Notes: generated from the sequence alone by a model not told the origin. A DNA stretch of 8,156 bases from Ignavibacteria bacterium UBA5771 (GCA_002418685.1 DIEP01000074.1:3725-11880); one strand, 5' to 3'; shown: positions 1 through 6,754, counted from the first letter of the stretch. A program made the numbers and translations.

Positions 1-20
1 TGAAAGATTTGGATTTTTGA
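1..20 (+). CDS. 3' end of a sigma-factor paralogue (5' part outside window)
   Basis: Only the last five codons and the TGA stop are in the window; they read KDLDF-stop. These 20 bases are identical to the end of the sigma-factor gene at 1253-1873, and the similarity continues past the stop codon, so the left edge most likely cuts through a second copy of that gene. The identification rests only on this match. Alternatives are a remnant 3' fragment left by a partial duplication, or an assembly artefact at a repeat. Whether the off-window gene is intact cannot be judged. Confidence 0.6.
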
Positions 21-61
21 AACGTATATATAATATATAGAAGCATGTGTGAAGATATTGG
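1..61 (+). repeat. Direct repeat, copy A (sigma-gene 3' end plus flank)
   Basis: Bases 1-61 align with 1854-1910: 53 of 57 aligned positions are identical and there is one 4-base length difference just after the stop codon. The first 24 bases are identical, as are the 15 bases 30-44 (1879-1893). The match then rejoins for CAATT at 62-66 (1941-1945) once three 10-bp units present only in copy B are skipped. Conservation of non-coding bases implies a recent segmental duplication rather than ancient paralogy. Confidence 0.85.
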
Positions 62-82
62 CAATTGAGTTTTTGTAAATCA

Positions 83-113
83 CGAGGAGGAATAACCTCG
101 CTTCTTTTCTTCT
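83..113 (+). terminator. Candidate intrinsic terminator of the upstream sigma copy
   Basis: CGAGG (83-87) and CCTCG (96-100) form a 5-bp GC-rich stem with an 8-base loop, followed by a pyrimidine run CTTCTTTTCTTCT. The stem is short and the T run is interrupted, so this is a weak candidate. Its position between the end of the upstream gene and the secreted-protein gene fits a terminator. The rest of 114-203 is AT-rich leader in which I see no convincing promoter. Confidence 0.4.
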
Positions 114-190
114 GAATAATTTATAAAAACAACATTGCGTGAAATCAATATTAAGCACTTGTAAATAAATAATTTTTAAAAAAAATTATA

Positions 191-195
191 AGGAG
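191..195 (+). promoter_or_regulatory. Ribosome binding site of the secreted-protein gene
   Basis: AGGAG lies 8 bases before the ATG at 204, a canonical Shine-Dalgarno site. It fixes the start, which also gives a proper signal peptide directly at the N-terminus. Such clear sites are uncommon in classical Bacteroidia. Confidence 0.8.
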
Positions 196-203
196 TTTTC
201 AAG

Positions 204-1052
204 ATGAAAACAAAAGCAGTTGTGATGATTCTATTTCTATTAAGTCAAATTTTAATGGTAAATACAGCTTTCTCAGAAACTGCACGGACCTATCAGAATT
301 GTTCAACAAGTGCTTATAACGATGGGGGATGCCAGGGAACTATGACATCATGTATTGAACTTTCAGATAGAAATAGTGATGGTTGTTACGATCATTATAA
401 ACAATGGGGCGTATTTGAGGGGAATTGCAATGGGGCGCCAATTACTATACCGATACCTCCTACTGAAGGAGATTTTAAGTATCGTGCTTCAGATGGGAGT
501 GGATACTTTAATGATAATCCAACACTCGATCCCAAAGCAAATGAAATTGTTTATGCAGTTAGTTATTATCCACCTTTAAATCCTCAAGATACTAGCGAAA
601 AACCTACAGAAATACAGATTACATTTGTAGATTCAACAAGTTTAGATATCGTGGGTGTTTTTATTAAATTAGAATCGGATTCTATCCCACTTTATACATC
701 ATACAAAGTCGGAGGTAATGCAAAATATGGTTTAGGTCCAGATGGAAACAGTGCTCAAAATAATGGAGCAAGCATTGAAATATCTATTCCAATTATGGTT
801 TCACCAAATCCTGCTAATGATCACATAGCTGTATCTACTACTTTAGACTTGGATTATTTCAGCAAATATTGGAGCACATTCGATTATTTAAAAATATATA
901 ACATTAATGGTAAAGTTGTATATGAACAGTACAATATTCCAATTAGGGAATTACCGACCATTAATGTTCAAGAGTTACCTGCAGGACACTATACTTTAGA
1001 AGTAAATACAGGTGTGATAAAAGGAAACACTATGTTTATAATCAGCCGTTAA
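204..1052 (+). CDS. Secreted protein with type IX secretion C-terminal sorting domain
   Basis: The 282-residue protein begins with a signal peptide (residues 1-24: Lys-rich start, hydrophobic core, likely cleavage after AFS). Residues about 196-282 look like the type A Por/type IX sorting domain: VSPNPAND at 199-206, then LKIYNINGKVVYEQ, then LPAGHYTLEV and a terminal FIISR. The family is exported by Sec, passes the outer membrane through the type IX system, and usually has this domain removed. The middle (about 25-195) is unrecognised. It has five cysteines at 33, 43, 50, 61 and 75, a DRNSDG stretch at 55-60 resembling an Asp/Asn-rich calcium loop, and a Thr/Pro/Asp-rich beta-like stretch. 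No enzymatic motif is visible, so a surface or released structural or binding protein is possible. The gene sits between two sigma-factor copies and has its own strong terminator. Confidence 0.88.
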   Translation: MKTKAVVMILFLLSQILMVNTAFSETARTYQNCSTSAYNDGGCQGTMTSCIELSDRNSDGCYDHYKQWGVFEGNCNGAPITIPIPPTEGDFKYRASDGSGYFNDNPTLDPKANEIVYAVSYYPPLNPQDTSEKPTEIQITFVDSTSLDIVGVFIKLESDSIPLYTSYKVGGNAKYGLGPDGNSAQNNGASIEISIPIMVSPNPANDHIAVSTTLDLDYFSKYWSTFDYLKIYNINGKVVYEQYNIPIRELPTINVQELPAGHYTLEVNTGVIKGNTMFIISR

Positions 1053-1095
1053 GTTTCTAATGATTATAATTTCTAAAATTAAAAGGACGTATTCT

Positions 1096-1133
1096 TGGTG
1101 CATCTTTCTAATTGAAGGTGCACCATTTTTTTT
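1096..1133 (+). terminator. Strong Rho-independent terminator after the secreted-protein gene
   Basis: A 12-bp stem (1096-1107 with 1114-1125, two or three G-T pairs near the loop) closes on the 6-base loop CTAATT and is followed directly by eight T residues (1126-1133). It lies 43 bases past the stop codon and should separate the secreted-protein transcript from the sigma-factor gene. The remainder of the gap (1134-1242) is very AT-rich. It probably holds the sigma-gene promoter, but no clear motif stands out. Confidence 0.92.
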
Positions 1134-1242
1134 AATTAATATAATTTTTCATATCTCTTTAAAATTTCTTTTTTATAAATAAATTCATTTTTTTGAAAAA
1201 ATTTTTGTTATTTATTTTCTGATCTTTACTCTAATGAATTTT

Positions 1243-1246
1243 GGAG
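1243..1246 (+). promoter_or_regulatory. Ribosome binding site deciding the sigma-factor start
   Basis: GGAG is separated by six bases (ATTAAA) from the ATG at 1253. The longest open frame would start at a TTG at 1241, but that codon overlaps the region just before GGAG and has no site of its own. The ATG at 1253 is therefore preferred. Confidence 0.7.
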
Positions 1247-1252
1247 ATTAAA

Positions 1253-1873
1253 ATGGAATGGCATATTTCTGATGCAGAAATAGAAAAAAGCACGAAAAAA
1301 GTAATAAATACTTTAGCAAATAACAATAAATTTAGAAATTGCCATCAAGAAGATATCGAAGATGCTGTGCAAAACGCTCTCACAAAGTTCTGCGAAGCGG
1401 TGTATAATAATGATAGAATTGAAAGATTTAATTCTAAAAATGTATTTGATGCATGGTTGTATAAGGTCGCTCATAATGAACTTGTGGATATGTTACGGAA
1501 AAATAATAAGTTTACTAAGCAAGAAGAGGGGGATTCAGAACAGGAAGAAGAGCAAATATATAGAATTTTTGGTGAATTTTTGGACGATCCAATTTCTTTC
1601 TTTGAAGGAATTATCGACGAAGAAGATAATTTACGTAAAGATAAGATTATTGCTAATTTTTGGGAAATTCTTTGTAAGCAAGGCAATTGGGATTCAATAG
1701 AAAAAATAATTTTGCAAAGACATTATATTGATGGTATTGAATTAGACACATTGGCAAACGAACTCGATAAATCCCCAAATTCATTCTATATTAGGAATAA
1801 CAGGATGAAGGACAAAATCAGAGATATTATGAAAAAAAATAAAATAAGAAATGTGAAAGATTTGGATTTTTGA
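1253..1873 (+). CDS. RNA polymerase sigma factor, sigma-70 family, ECF-like
   Basis: The 206-residue protein has the two-domain layout of an extracytoplasmic-function sigma factor. Residues about 12-88 look like region 2: EDIEDAVQNALTKF (33-46), then FDAWLYKVAHNELVDMLRK (65-83), matching the usual 'AWLYRIARNLALDRLR' core that binds polymerase and opens the -10. Residues about 145-197 look like region 4, with QRHYIDGIELDTLANELDKSP (155-175) and a following recognition helix rich in Arg/Asn/Lys. The linker (about 89-130) is unusually long and acidic (EEGDSEQEEE). No anti-sigma gene is adjacent: upstream is the type IX cargo behind a terminator, and downstream der is convergent. Partial identity with the gene end at 1-20 makes it one of at least two local copies. 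Its target promoters are unknown; the neighbouring cargo gene is an obvious candidate by position only. Confidence 0.85.
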   Translation: MEWHISDAEIEKSTKKVINTLANNNKFRNCHQEDIEDAVQNALTKFCEAVYNNDRIERFNSKNVFDAWLYKVAHNELVDMLRKNNKFTKQEEGDSEQEEEQIYRIFGEFLDDPISFFEGIIDEEDNLRKDKIIANFWEILCKQGNWDSIEKIILQRHYIDGIELDTLANELDKSPNSFYIRNNRMKDKIRDIMKKNKIRNVKDLDF

Positions 1874-1910
1874 AACGCATAATATATAGAAGCAGGTGTG
1901 AAAGTATTGG
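1854..1910 (+). repeat. Direct repeat, copy B (sigma-gene 3' end plus flank)
   Basis: This is the partner of 1-61. It covers the last codons of the sigma factor, its stop codon, and 37 non-coding bases. Differences from copy A are a 4-base shortening after the stop and scattered substitutions. It runs straight into the 10-bp tandem repeat, which copy A lacks. Confidence 0.85.
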
Positions 1911-1950
1911 CAAGTATTAGCAAGTATTAGCAAGTATTGGCAATTATTCG
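1901..1950 (+). repeat. 10-bp tandem repeat, about five units
   Basis: Five consecutive 10-base units read AAAGTATTGG, CAAGTATTAG, CAAGTATTAG, CAAGTATTGG and CAATTATTCG. The central three are nearly identical. Copy A of the flanking duplication has only the first and the start of the last unit (ATATTGG then CAATT at 55-66), so units 1911-1940 look like an expansion specific to this copy. The period is close to one helical turn. It is non-coding and lies between convergent genes. Confidence 0.85.
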
Positions 1951-1960
1951 TAATACTTGC
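1930..1960. repeat. Inverted repeat/hairpin ending the tandem array
   Basis: TAATACTTGC at 1951-1960 is the reverse complement of GCAAGTATTA. It pairs with 1930-1939 (nine Watson-Crick pairs and one G-T, 11-base loop) and perfectly with 1920-1929 or 1910-1919 with longer loops. No T run follows on either strand, so it is not a classical terminator, though it could stop or stabilise the converging sigma-factor and der transcripts. Confidence 0.7.
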
Positions 1961-2023
1961 AATGATCGTTGGAATTGCCGAATTGATTGTTGAGCGAGTG
2001 ACCAAAAATGATTTTAGCGATAA

Positions 2024-3331
2024 TTAATGCTTCGATTTATAAATCAATGAAATTGGCACGCCTTCGAGTGGATAATTTTGCCTTAAAATATTTTCGAGAA
2101 ATCTCTTGTAATTGTCGGGAATTAGGAGCGGATAATTGCAGAAGAATGCAAAAACAGGTGGTCCGACCTTCACTTGTGTGATAAAATTTATCCGCAAATC
2201 TTTTCCCTGAATCGATGGTGTTGGTGTTTTATCAAGAATTGGGAGCAATGTTGAATTAAGATCAGATGTTTTAATATGGGTCATCCTTCTTTCCTGTATT
2301 GTTTTTGCTAACTCGACGACTTTTGTAATTCTTTGTTTAGTCAAGGCAGATATAAAAACTAATGGCAGATAATTATATCGGGGTAATTGATAATAAAATT
2401 CTTTTTCAAAATCAGAAGTTGATTTATTGTTTTTTTCTACTAAGTCCCATTTATTAACAGCGACTATGATTCCTTTTCTTGCTTCATCAACTTGATTAAT
2501 AATTTTCTTGTCTTGATCTTCCAAGCCATGAGTGGCATCAAGCAATACGATTGCGACATCACTCCTTTCAATTGCACGAGCAGTCCGTAAAATACTATAA
2601 AATTCGACGTTTTCTGTGATATTGCTTTTTTTCCTTAAACCCGCAGTATCGATTAATATAATTTCTTCATTATAATATTTTAAAATACTATCAATAGAAT
2701 CGCGTGTGGTCCCAGGAATTTCAGTAACAATCGAGCGATTCTTGCCAAGTAGTGCATTTGTGAGACTTGATTTTCCCGCATTTGGTCGCCCAACGACTGC
2801 GATTTTCAAACGTTGGTCATCTCCTTCATTTTCGTCTTCATCGGGTAAATTGTTTACCAGTTCATCAAGAAAATCTCCCGTATTATGACCGTTCATTGCT
2901 GAAATTGGATATGGTTCACCCAATCCTAAATTATAGAATTCATAAGCAAAATTTTCCTGTTTAGTATTGTCACATTTATTCACAACCAAAACCACAGGCT
3001 TTTTTGAAGTTCTTAATATTCGGGCAATGTCAATATCATAAGCTGTCACACCATCTATCGCGTCAACAACAAACAGAATTGCATTAGATTCCTCAATTGC
3101 GATGTGCGCCTGCTCTCTGATTGCCGACTCAATTTCTCGGTTATCTCCGGGAATAAATCCACCTGTATCAATTATCTGGAATTGCTTGCCATTCCATTCG
3201 CTCATTCCATAAATCCTATCTCTTGTAATTCCTGGTTCAGATTCAACAATTGCTTCGCGTCTTCCTACTAAGCGATTGAAGAGAGTCGACTTCCCCACAT
3301 TTGGTCTTCCAACTATTGCTACTAAATTCAT
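2024..3331 (-). CDS. der: Ribosome-assembly GTPase Der (EngA), two tandem GTPase domains
   Basis: Der is the GTPase with two consecutive G domains that acts in maturation of the 50S ribosomal subunit and is generally essential. This 435-residue protein is of normal length. Domain 1 has GRPNVGKST (8-16), DTGG (55-58) and NKCD (118-121). After an acidic linker (about 163-172), domain 2 has GRPNAGKSS (181-189), PGTTRDS (206-212), DTAG (228-231) and NKWD (293-296). The last ~85 residues form the KH-like domain that contacts rRNA. All nucleotide-binding motifs are intact. The ATG is preceded by AAAGGA about four bases away, and the protein starts directly at the first G-domain strand, so the start is secure. 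It is convergent with the sigma factor and divergent from coaBC. Confidence 0.97.
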   Translation of the reverse strand: MNLVAIVGRPNVGKSTLFNRLVGRREAIVESEPGITRDRIYGMSEWNGKQFQIIDTGGFIPGDNREIESAIREQAHIAIEESNAILFVVDAIDGVTAYDIDIARILRTSKKPVVLVVNKCDNTKQENFAYEFYNLGLGEPYPISAMNGHNTGDFLDELVNNLPDEDENEGDDQRLKIAVVGRPNAGKSSLTNALLGKNRSIVTEIPGTTRDSIDSILKYYNEEIILIDTAGLRKKSNITENVEFYSILRTARAIERSDVAIVLLDATHGLEDQDKKIINQVDEARKGIIVAVNKWDLVEKNNKSTSDFEKEFYYQLPRYNYLPLVFISALTKQRITKVVELAKTIQERRMTHIKTSDLNSTLLPILDKTPTPSIQGKDLRINFITQVKVGPPVFAFFCNYPLLIPDNYKRFLENILRQNYPLEGVPISLIYKSKH

Positions 3332-3392
3332 AATTCCTTTTCGTTCTTTGAATATTTATATATAATTTTGCAAAATAAATAATAAGAAACGA
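3332..3392. promoter_or_regulatory. Divergent promoter region between der and coaBC
   Basis: These 61 bases must hold the start signals for both divergent genes unless either is read from elsewhere. On the plus strand TATAAT at 3361-3366 runs into TAATTTTG at 3363-3370, which fits both a sigma-70 -10 box and the Bacteroidota TAnnTTTG element. An upstream TTTG at 3347-3350 is too close (12 bases) to be a standard -33 partner. A minus-strand element is not clear. Assignment is by motif and position only. Confidence 0.4.
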
Positions 3393-4766
3393 ATGGTAAA
3401 CAATTTAATTGGTAAAAAGATTCTTCTTGGAATAACAGGGTCTATTTCAGCATATAAAACTCCTCTACTTGTTCGTGAATTAATCAAGCAAGGTGCAGAA
3501 GTTAAAACAATTTTAACTCCTTCAGCTACTGAATTTGTGGCTCCCCTTGCATTGGAAAGTGTGAGCAGAAATCGGGTGGTTATAGATATGTTTGATAAAA
3601 ACATCCAAAAAGAAGGTGCATGGCATATTCAACTTGCTCATTGGTGCGATATCGCCATAATTGCACCTTGCACGGCAACAACACTTGGTAAATTAGCCAA
3701 TGGAATTGCTGATAACGCTTTAATTGCTGTAATGATAGCATTGCCAAGGAATAAACCGCTAATAATTGCTCCCGCTATGGACGAAACAATGTTCAACCAT
3801 CCTTCTACTCAAAGAAATATTAATCTGCTTAGACAATATGGGGCAGTAATTATACCTCCTGAAAGTGGAGAACTTGCAAGCGGGCTTATCGGTGCAGGTA
3901 GATTGCCTGATTTTTCAATTATAATCAATGAAATTAAAAAATCATTGGATTTTTCTGCATCATCAGCTAATAATTTTGATAATGAAATATTGCAGAAACC
4001 ACTTGAAACATTGGAAGAGTCTGTGGAAAAAATAAAATTCAACACAGAATTAGAACTCGAATTATTGAAGCAAAATATACAATTAGATAAATTAAAGGAC
4101 TATTACAAGGGGAAAAAAATCCTGATTACAGCAGGACCAACTGTGGAAATCATTGATCCAGTAAGATATATTTCGAACCATTCAAGTGGAAAAATGGGCA
4201 TTGCTCTCGCTGAAGTTGCTCATTCTCTCGATGCTGATGTGATTCTAATTTCAGGTCCTATTTCATTAGATACTTCGGATACAATAAAGCGTATTAATAT
4301 AAATACAGCAGAAGAAATGTATAATGAAGTCATCAAGCATTTTTCTGACTGTGATATCGCAATAATGAGCGCCGCTGTTGCCGACTTTACACCAAAAGAA
4401 AAATATGACCAAAAAATAAAGAAATCTGCAATTCAAGGTTCGCTTCATATTGAATTAGTTCCCACAAAGGATATACTTGCAGAAATTGGAAAGCGGAAAA
4501 GTGAAGAGCAAACAGTTGTTGGCTTTGCCCTTGAAACAGAAAATGAAATTGAAAACGGAAGGCAGAAATTACTTGATAAAAATGCTGATATTATTCTCAT
4601 AAATTCCGCAATGCAAGAAGAATCGGTTTTCGGAAGCGAAAATAACCAAATAATTATTATTGATAAAAAGGGACACGTAAAGAATTATGGAAAAATGCCC
4701 AAAAAGCGTTATGCTTTTGAAATTCTGCAATCTATAATGGAATATAGAACAGATTCGATTAATTAA
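3393..4766 (+). CDS. coaBC: Bifunctional phosphopantothenoylcysteine decarboxylase / phosphopantothenate-cysteine ligase
   Basis: CoaBC carries out two cytoplasmic steps of coenzyme A synthesis: ligation of cysteine to 4'-phosphopantothenate (CoaB), then FMN-dependent decarboxylation to 4'-phosphopantetheine (CoaC). The CoaC half (about 1-185) shows GITGSISAYK (13-22), the catalytic histidine in WHIQLAHW (His78), APAMDETMF (126-134) and GELASGLIGAGRL (159-171). The CoaB half (about 240-457) shows ITAGPTVE, SNHSSGKMG (261-269), AAVADFTPKEKY with downstream KIKKS, and VGFALETE. The protein is 457 residues against a usual ~400. The excess is a Ser/Asn/Glu/Leu-rich, possibly helical linker at about 186-238. 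Ser163 lies where E. coli CoaBC has a catalytic Cys in its substrate flap. The start is the natural family N-terminus, but no Shine-Dalgarno site is visible. Confidence 0.96.
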   Translation: MVNNLIGKKILLGITGSISAYKTPLLVRELIKQGAEVKTILTPSATEFVAPLALESVSRNRVVIDMFDKNIQKEGAWHIQLAHWCDIAIIAPCTATTLGKLANGIADNALIAVMIALPRNKPLIIAPAMDETMFNHPSTQRNINLLRQYGAVIIPPESGELASGLIGAGRLPDFSIIINEIKKSLDFSASSANNFDNEILQKPLETLEESVEKIKFNTELELELLKQNIQLDKLKDYYKGKKILITAGPTVEIIDPVRYISNHSSGKMGIALAEVAHSLDADVILISGPISLDTSDTIKRININTAEEMYNEVIKHFSDCDIAIMSAAVADFTPKEKYDQKIKKSAIQGSLHIELVPTKDILAEIGKRKSEEQTVVGFALETENEIENGRQKLLDKNADIILINSAMQEESVFGSENNQIIIIDKKGHVKNYGKMPKKRYAFEILQSIMEYRTDSIN

Positions 4767-4808
4767 AAATATATTTCGTCGATAAAATAAGAATGAATAC
4801 TAAATAAT

Positions 4809-6119
4809 ATGGCTGAAAATCAAGATGTTCATGAATCCGAGATATGGATTAATCGCGGAGATGAGTTTATAAACCATGGTGATTTAATCAGGGCAAACGA
4901 GTGCTTTTCTAGAGCATTAGAATTTAACACTCGGTCATACACAGCATATTTCAAGCGTGGAACAGTGTATGAAAAAAGTAAGAATTACGCGCAAGCTATT
5001 ATAGATTTTAATAATGCAATTGCCCTAAATCCCGATTTTTCCTTTGCATATTTCAAGAGGGGCAGTATTTTTTTAGAAGTCAGACAATACGATAATGCCT
5101 TAAATGATTTTAATAAAGCAATTGCTCTAAATCCCAGCCTTTCATTTGCTTATCACAAAAGAGGTCTGATTTATCTTCAAAAAAAAGAATATGACGAAGC
5201 TCTCGAGGATTTCAATTTTGCACTGGAACTTGACCCTTCAATGGGGCAATCGTATTTCCAAAGGGGAAATATATATTTTAATAAGAATGAATATAGCAGG
5301 GCAATAGAAGATTACACTAAAGCTATAAGATACGAGCCTTCAAATGAGAATGCATTAATATCACGAGGACTTGCTTATATCAACATAAAAGATTATAAAG
5401 ATGCTCTGATTGATTTCTCATCAGTAATCAATAAAAATCCTAACTCAGCGGCAGGTTATAATTATAGGGGAATGGCTTTTGTGAAAGTCAAAGATTATCT
5501 TTCAGCCCTTCAAGATTTTCAGAAATTGATTGAGTTGGAATCAGAAAATTATGATGCTTATAATAATATTGGAGTTGTGCATTTTTCGATGAAAGAATAC
5601 TTAAGCGCCATAGAGGATTTCACAAATGCATTATCAACAAATCCAAATTCAGCTCAAATTTATTTTAACCGTGGTAATGCTTATTATTATTTACGGAAAT
5701 TTAATGAAGCATTAACTGATTATGATAATGCTTTATACCTCAATCCTCGCATGTACTGGGCTTATTATGGCAAAGGAAATGTGTTAATGATGAAAAACAA
5801 GATTATGGAAGCAATCAAAGAATATACTAAGTCAATCACTATCAATCCGCAATTCTATCAAGCATATATAAGCCGTGGAAATGCATTTATAAAACTTCAT
5901 TATTATTCGAAAGCAGAGGAAGATTATACTTTAGCAATTGAGCTAAGACCGAATAGCTATGTCGGATATTTAAATAGAGGGATTGCTTTTAAAAAAGAAA
6001 ATAAAAATGATAGAGCTGCCCGAGATTTTATGGAATTTTTACGTTTAGTTCCTGAATCTACAAAGGCAGCTTCCCAAGTGAAAAGATGGTTGAAGCAAAT
6101 GAATTACGAAGTTGAATGA
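4809..6119 (+). CDS. Tetratricopeptide-repeat protein (about twelve TPRs)
   Basis: The 436-residue protein is an almost uninterrupted solenoid of about twelve 34-residue TPRs from about residue 9 to 416. Each has the family signature of small residues at positions 8 and 20 and Pro near 32, for example AYFKRG...YAQAIIDFNNAIALNP. It ends with a polar capping helix (KAASQVKRWLKQM). There is no signal peptide, membrane segment or catalytic domain, so it should be a cytoplasmic scaffold; its partner cannot be told from sequence. Repeats two and three are nearly identical over 30 bases (5004-5033 and 5106-5135, 28 matches, exactly 102 apart), showing repeat duplication in place. It follows coaBC by 42 bases without a clear terminator and may be co-transcribed, although no functional link is known. 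No Shine-Dalgarno site is seen before the ATG. Confidence 0.93.
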   Translation: MAENQDVHESEIWINRGDEFINHGDLIRANECFSRALEFNTRSYTAYFKRGTVYEKSKNYAQAIIDFNNAIALNPDFSFAYFKRGSIFLEVRQYDNALNDFNKAIALNPSLSFAYHKRGLIYLQKKEYDEALEDFNFALELDPSMGQSYFQRGNIYFNKNEYSRAIEDYTKAIRYEPSNENALISRGLAYINIKDYKDALIDFSSVINKNPNSAAGYNYRGMAFVKVKDYLSALQDFQKLIELESENYDAYNNIGVVHFSMKEYLSAIEDFTNALSTNPNSAQIYFNRGNAYYYLRKFNEALTDYDNALYLNPRMYWAYYGKGNVLMMKNKIMEAIKEYTKSITINPQFYQAYISRGNAFIKLHYYSKAEEDYTLAIELRPNSYVGYLNRGIAFKKENKNDRAARDFMEFLRLVPESTKAASQVKRWLKQMNYEVE

Positions 6120-6148
6120 GACGCACTCAACAAATATTTGCCAAAAAA

Positions 6149-6754
6149 CTATTTTTTTGCCGTCACAATATTCAAACTAAACAAAAAAGTTTCAAAAAAA
6201 TAACTATCTTTTATACCTATAGAATTTGGCTGTTGTATATATCTTAAATTACTTTTTCTTCGATCAAAGCTCATTGTTGTATAAAAGGTTTGAGAATCTT
6301 TAATTTTGCTTAAAGTAATTACAAACCTAACCTCATTCGTTTTGTTCTTCATTATCAGGTTTGCAATATTGAAATAATCTTGATTGAGCTTATGGTCGAT
6401 TCTATTGCTTACTATTGTTGCTTCGGGAAAACTATCACAATTAAAGAAACCTGGTGAGCAAAGTACTTCACGTATTTGTGCTTCAGTCAATCCAGAATCA
6501 GTTTGAGTAATCTGGATACTCTTCATATCAATCACAAATTTGAAGTTTTTAAGAATAGTATCCTGAAACAATAACTCTCCACTTTTCAATTTGAATTTTC
6601 CTTCAATAACCCCTTCTTCTGTCTGTAAAGAAAACGAGAAGTCGCTTTGTTTAACATCAACATTTTCAACTTTTTCTTTTTGTGCAAAAAGATAATTTGA
6701 TGAGAATGCTAATATCAATGCAATGAATAAACTCCTAAAAAGATAATTTTTCAT
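6149..6754 (-). CDS. Secreted YceI-like (lipocalin-fold) protein
   Basis: The 201-residue protein has a Sec signal peptide (residues 1-24, probable cleavage after LFA, before QKEK). The mature part resembles the YceI domain: a beta-rich start with GVIEGKFKLKSGELLFQD, FVIDMKSIQI, then the hallmark REVLCSPGFFNCDSFPEATI matching the family's 'hLkSpdFFdvekyPtaTF', and a later NLIMKNKTNEVRFVITL strand pair. YceI proteins form a periplasmic or exported beta-barrel that binds long hydrophobic, isoprenoid-like molecules; the ligand here is unknown. The sequence is diverged, with two Cys flanking the FF motif. It lies 66 bases after the formimidoyltransferase-cyclodeaminase gene on the same strand and could be read through from it, and is convergent with the TPR gene with only 29 bases between stops. 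Confidence 0.82.
   Translation of the reverse strand: MKNYLFRSLFIALILAFSSNYLFAQKEKVENVDVKQSDFSFSLQTEEGVIEGKFKLKSGELLFQDTILKNFKFVIDMKSIQITQTDSGLTEAQIREVLCSPGFFNCDSFPEATIVSNRIDHKLNQDYFNIANLIMKNKTNEVRFVITLSKIKDSQTFYTTMSFDRRKSNLRYIQQPNSIGIKDSYFFETFLFSLNIVTAKK

Noticed and set aside
1241..1252. TTG start for the sigma factor four codons upstream
   Set aside because: The GGAG site lies just inside this extension and is ideally spaced for the ATG at 1253.
1901..1960. CRISPR-like array
   Set aside because: The units are only 10 bp and directly abutting with no spacers, and no cas genes are present.
1781..2005. Minus-strand open frame with repeated NTCQYL-like residues
   Set aside because: It overlaps the sigma-gene end antisense and its repetitive residues simply translate the 10-bp tandem repeat; no ribosome site or family likeness.
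6120..6148. Terminator between the convergent TPR and YceI genes
   Set aside because: CAAATATTTG (6131-6140) is a small AT palindrome with a nearby A run, but there is no GC-rich stem or properly placed T run on either strand.
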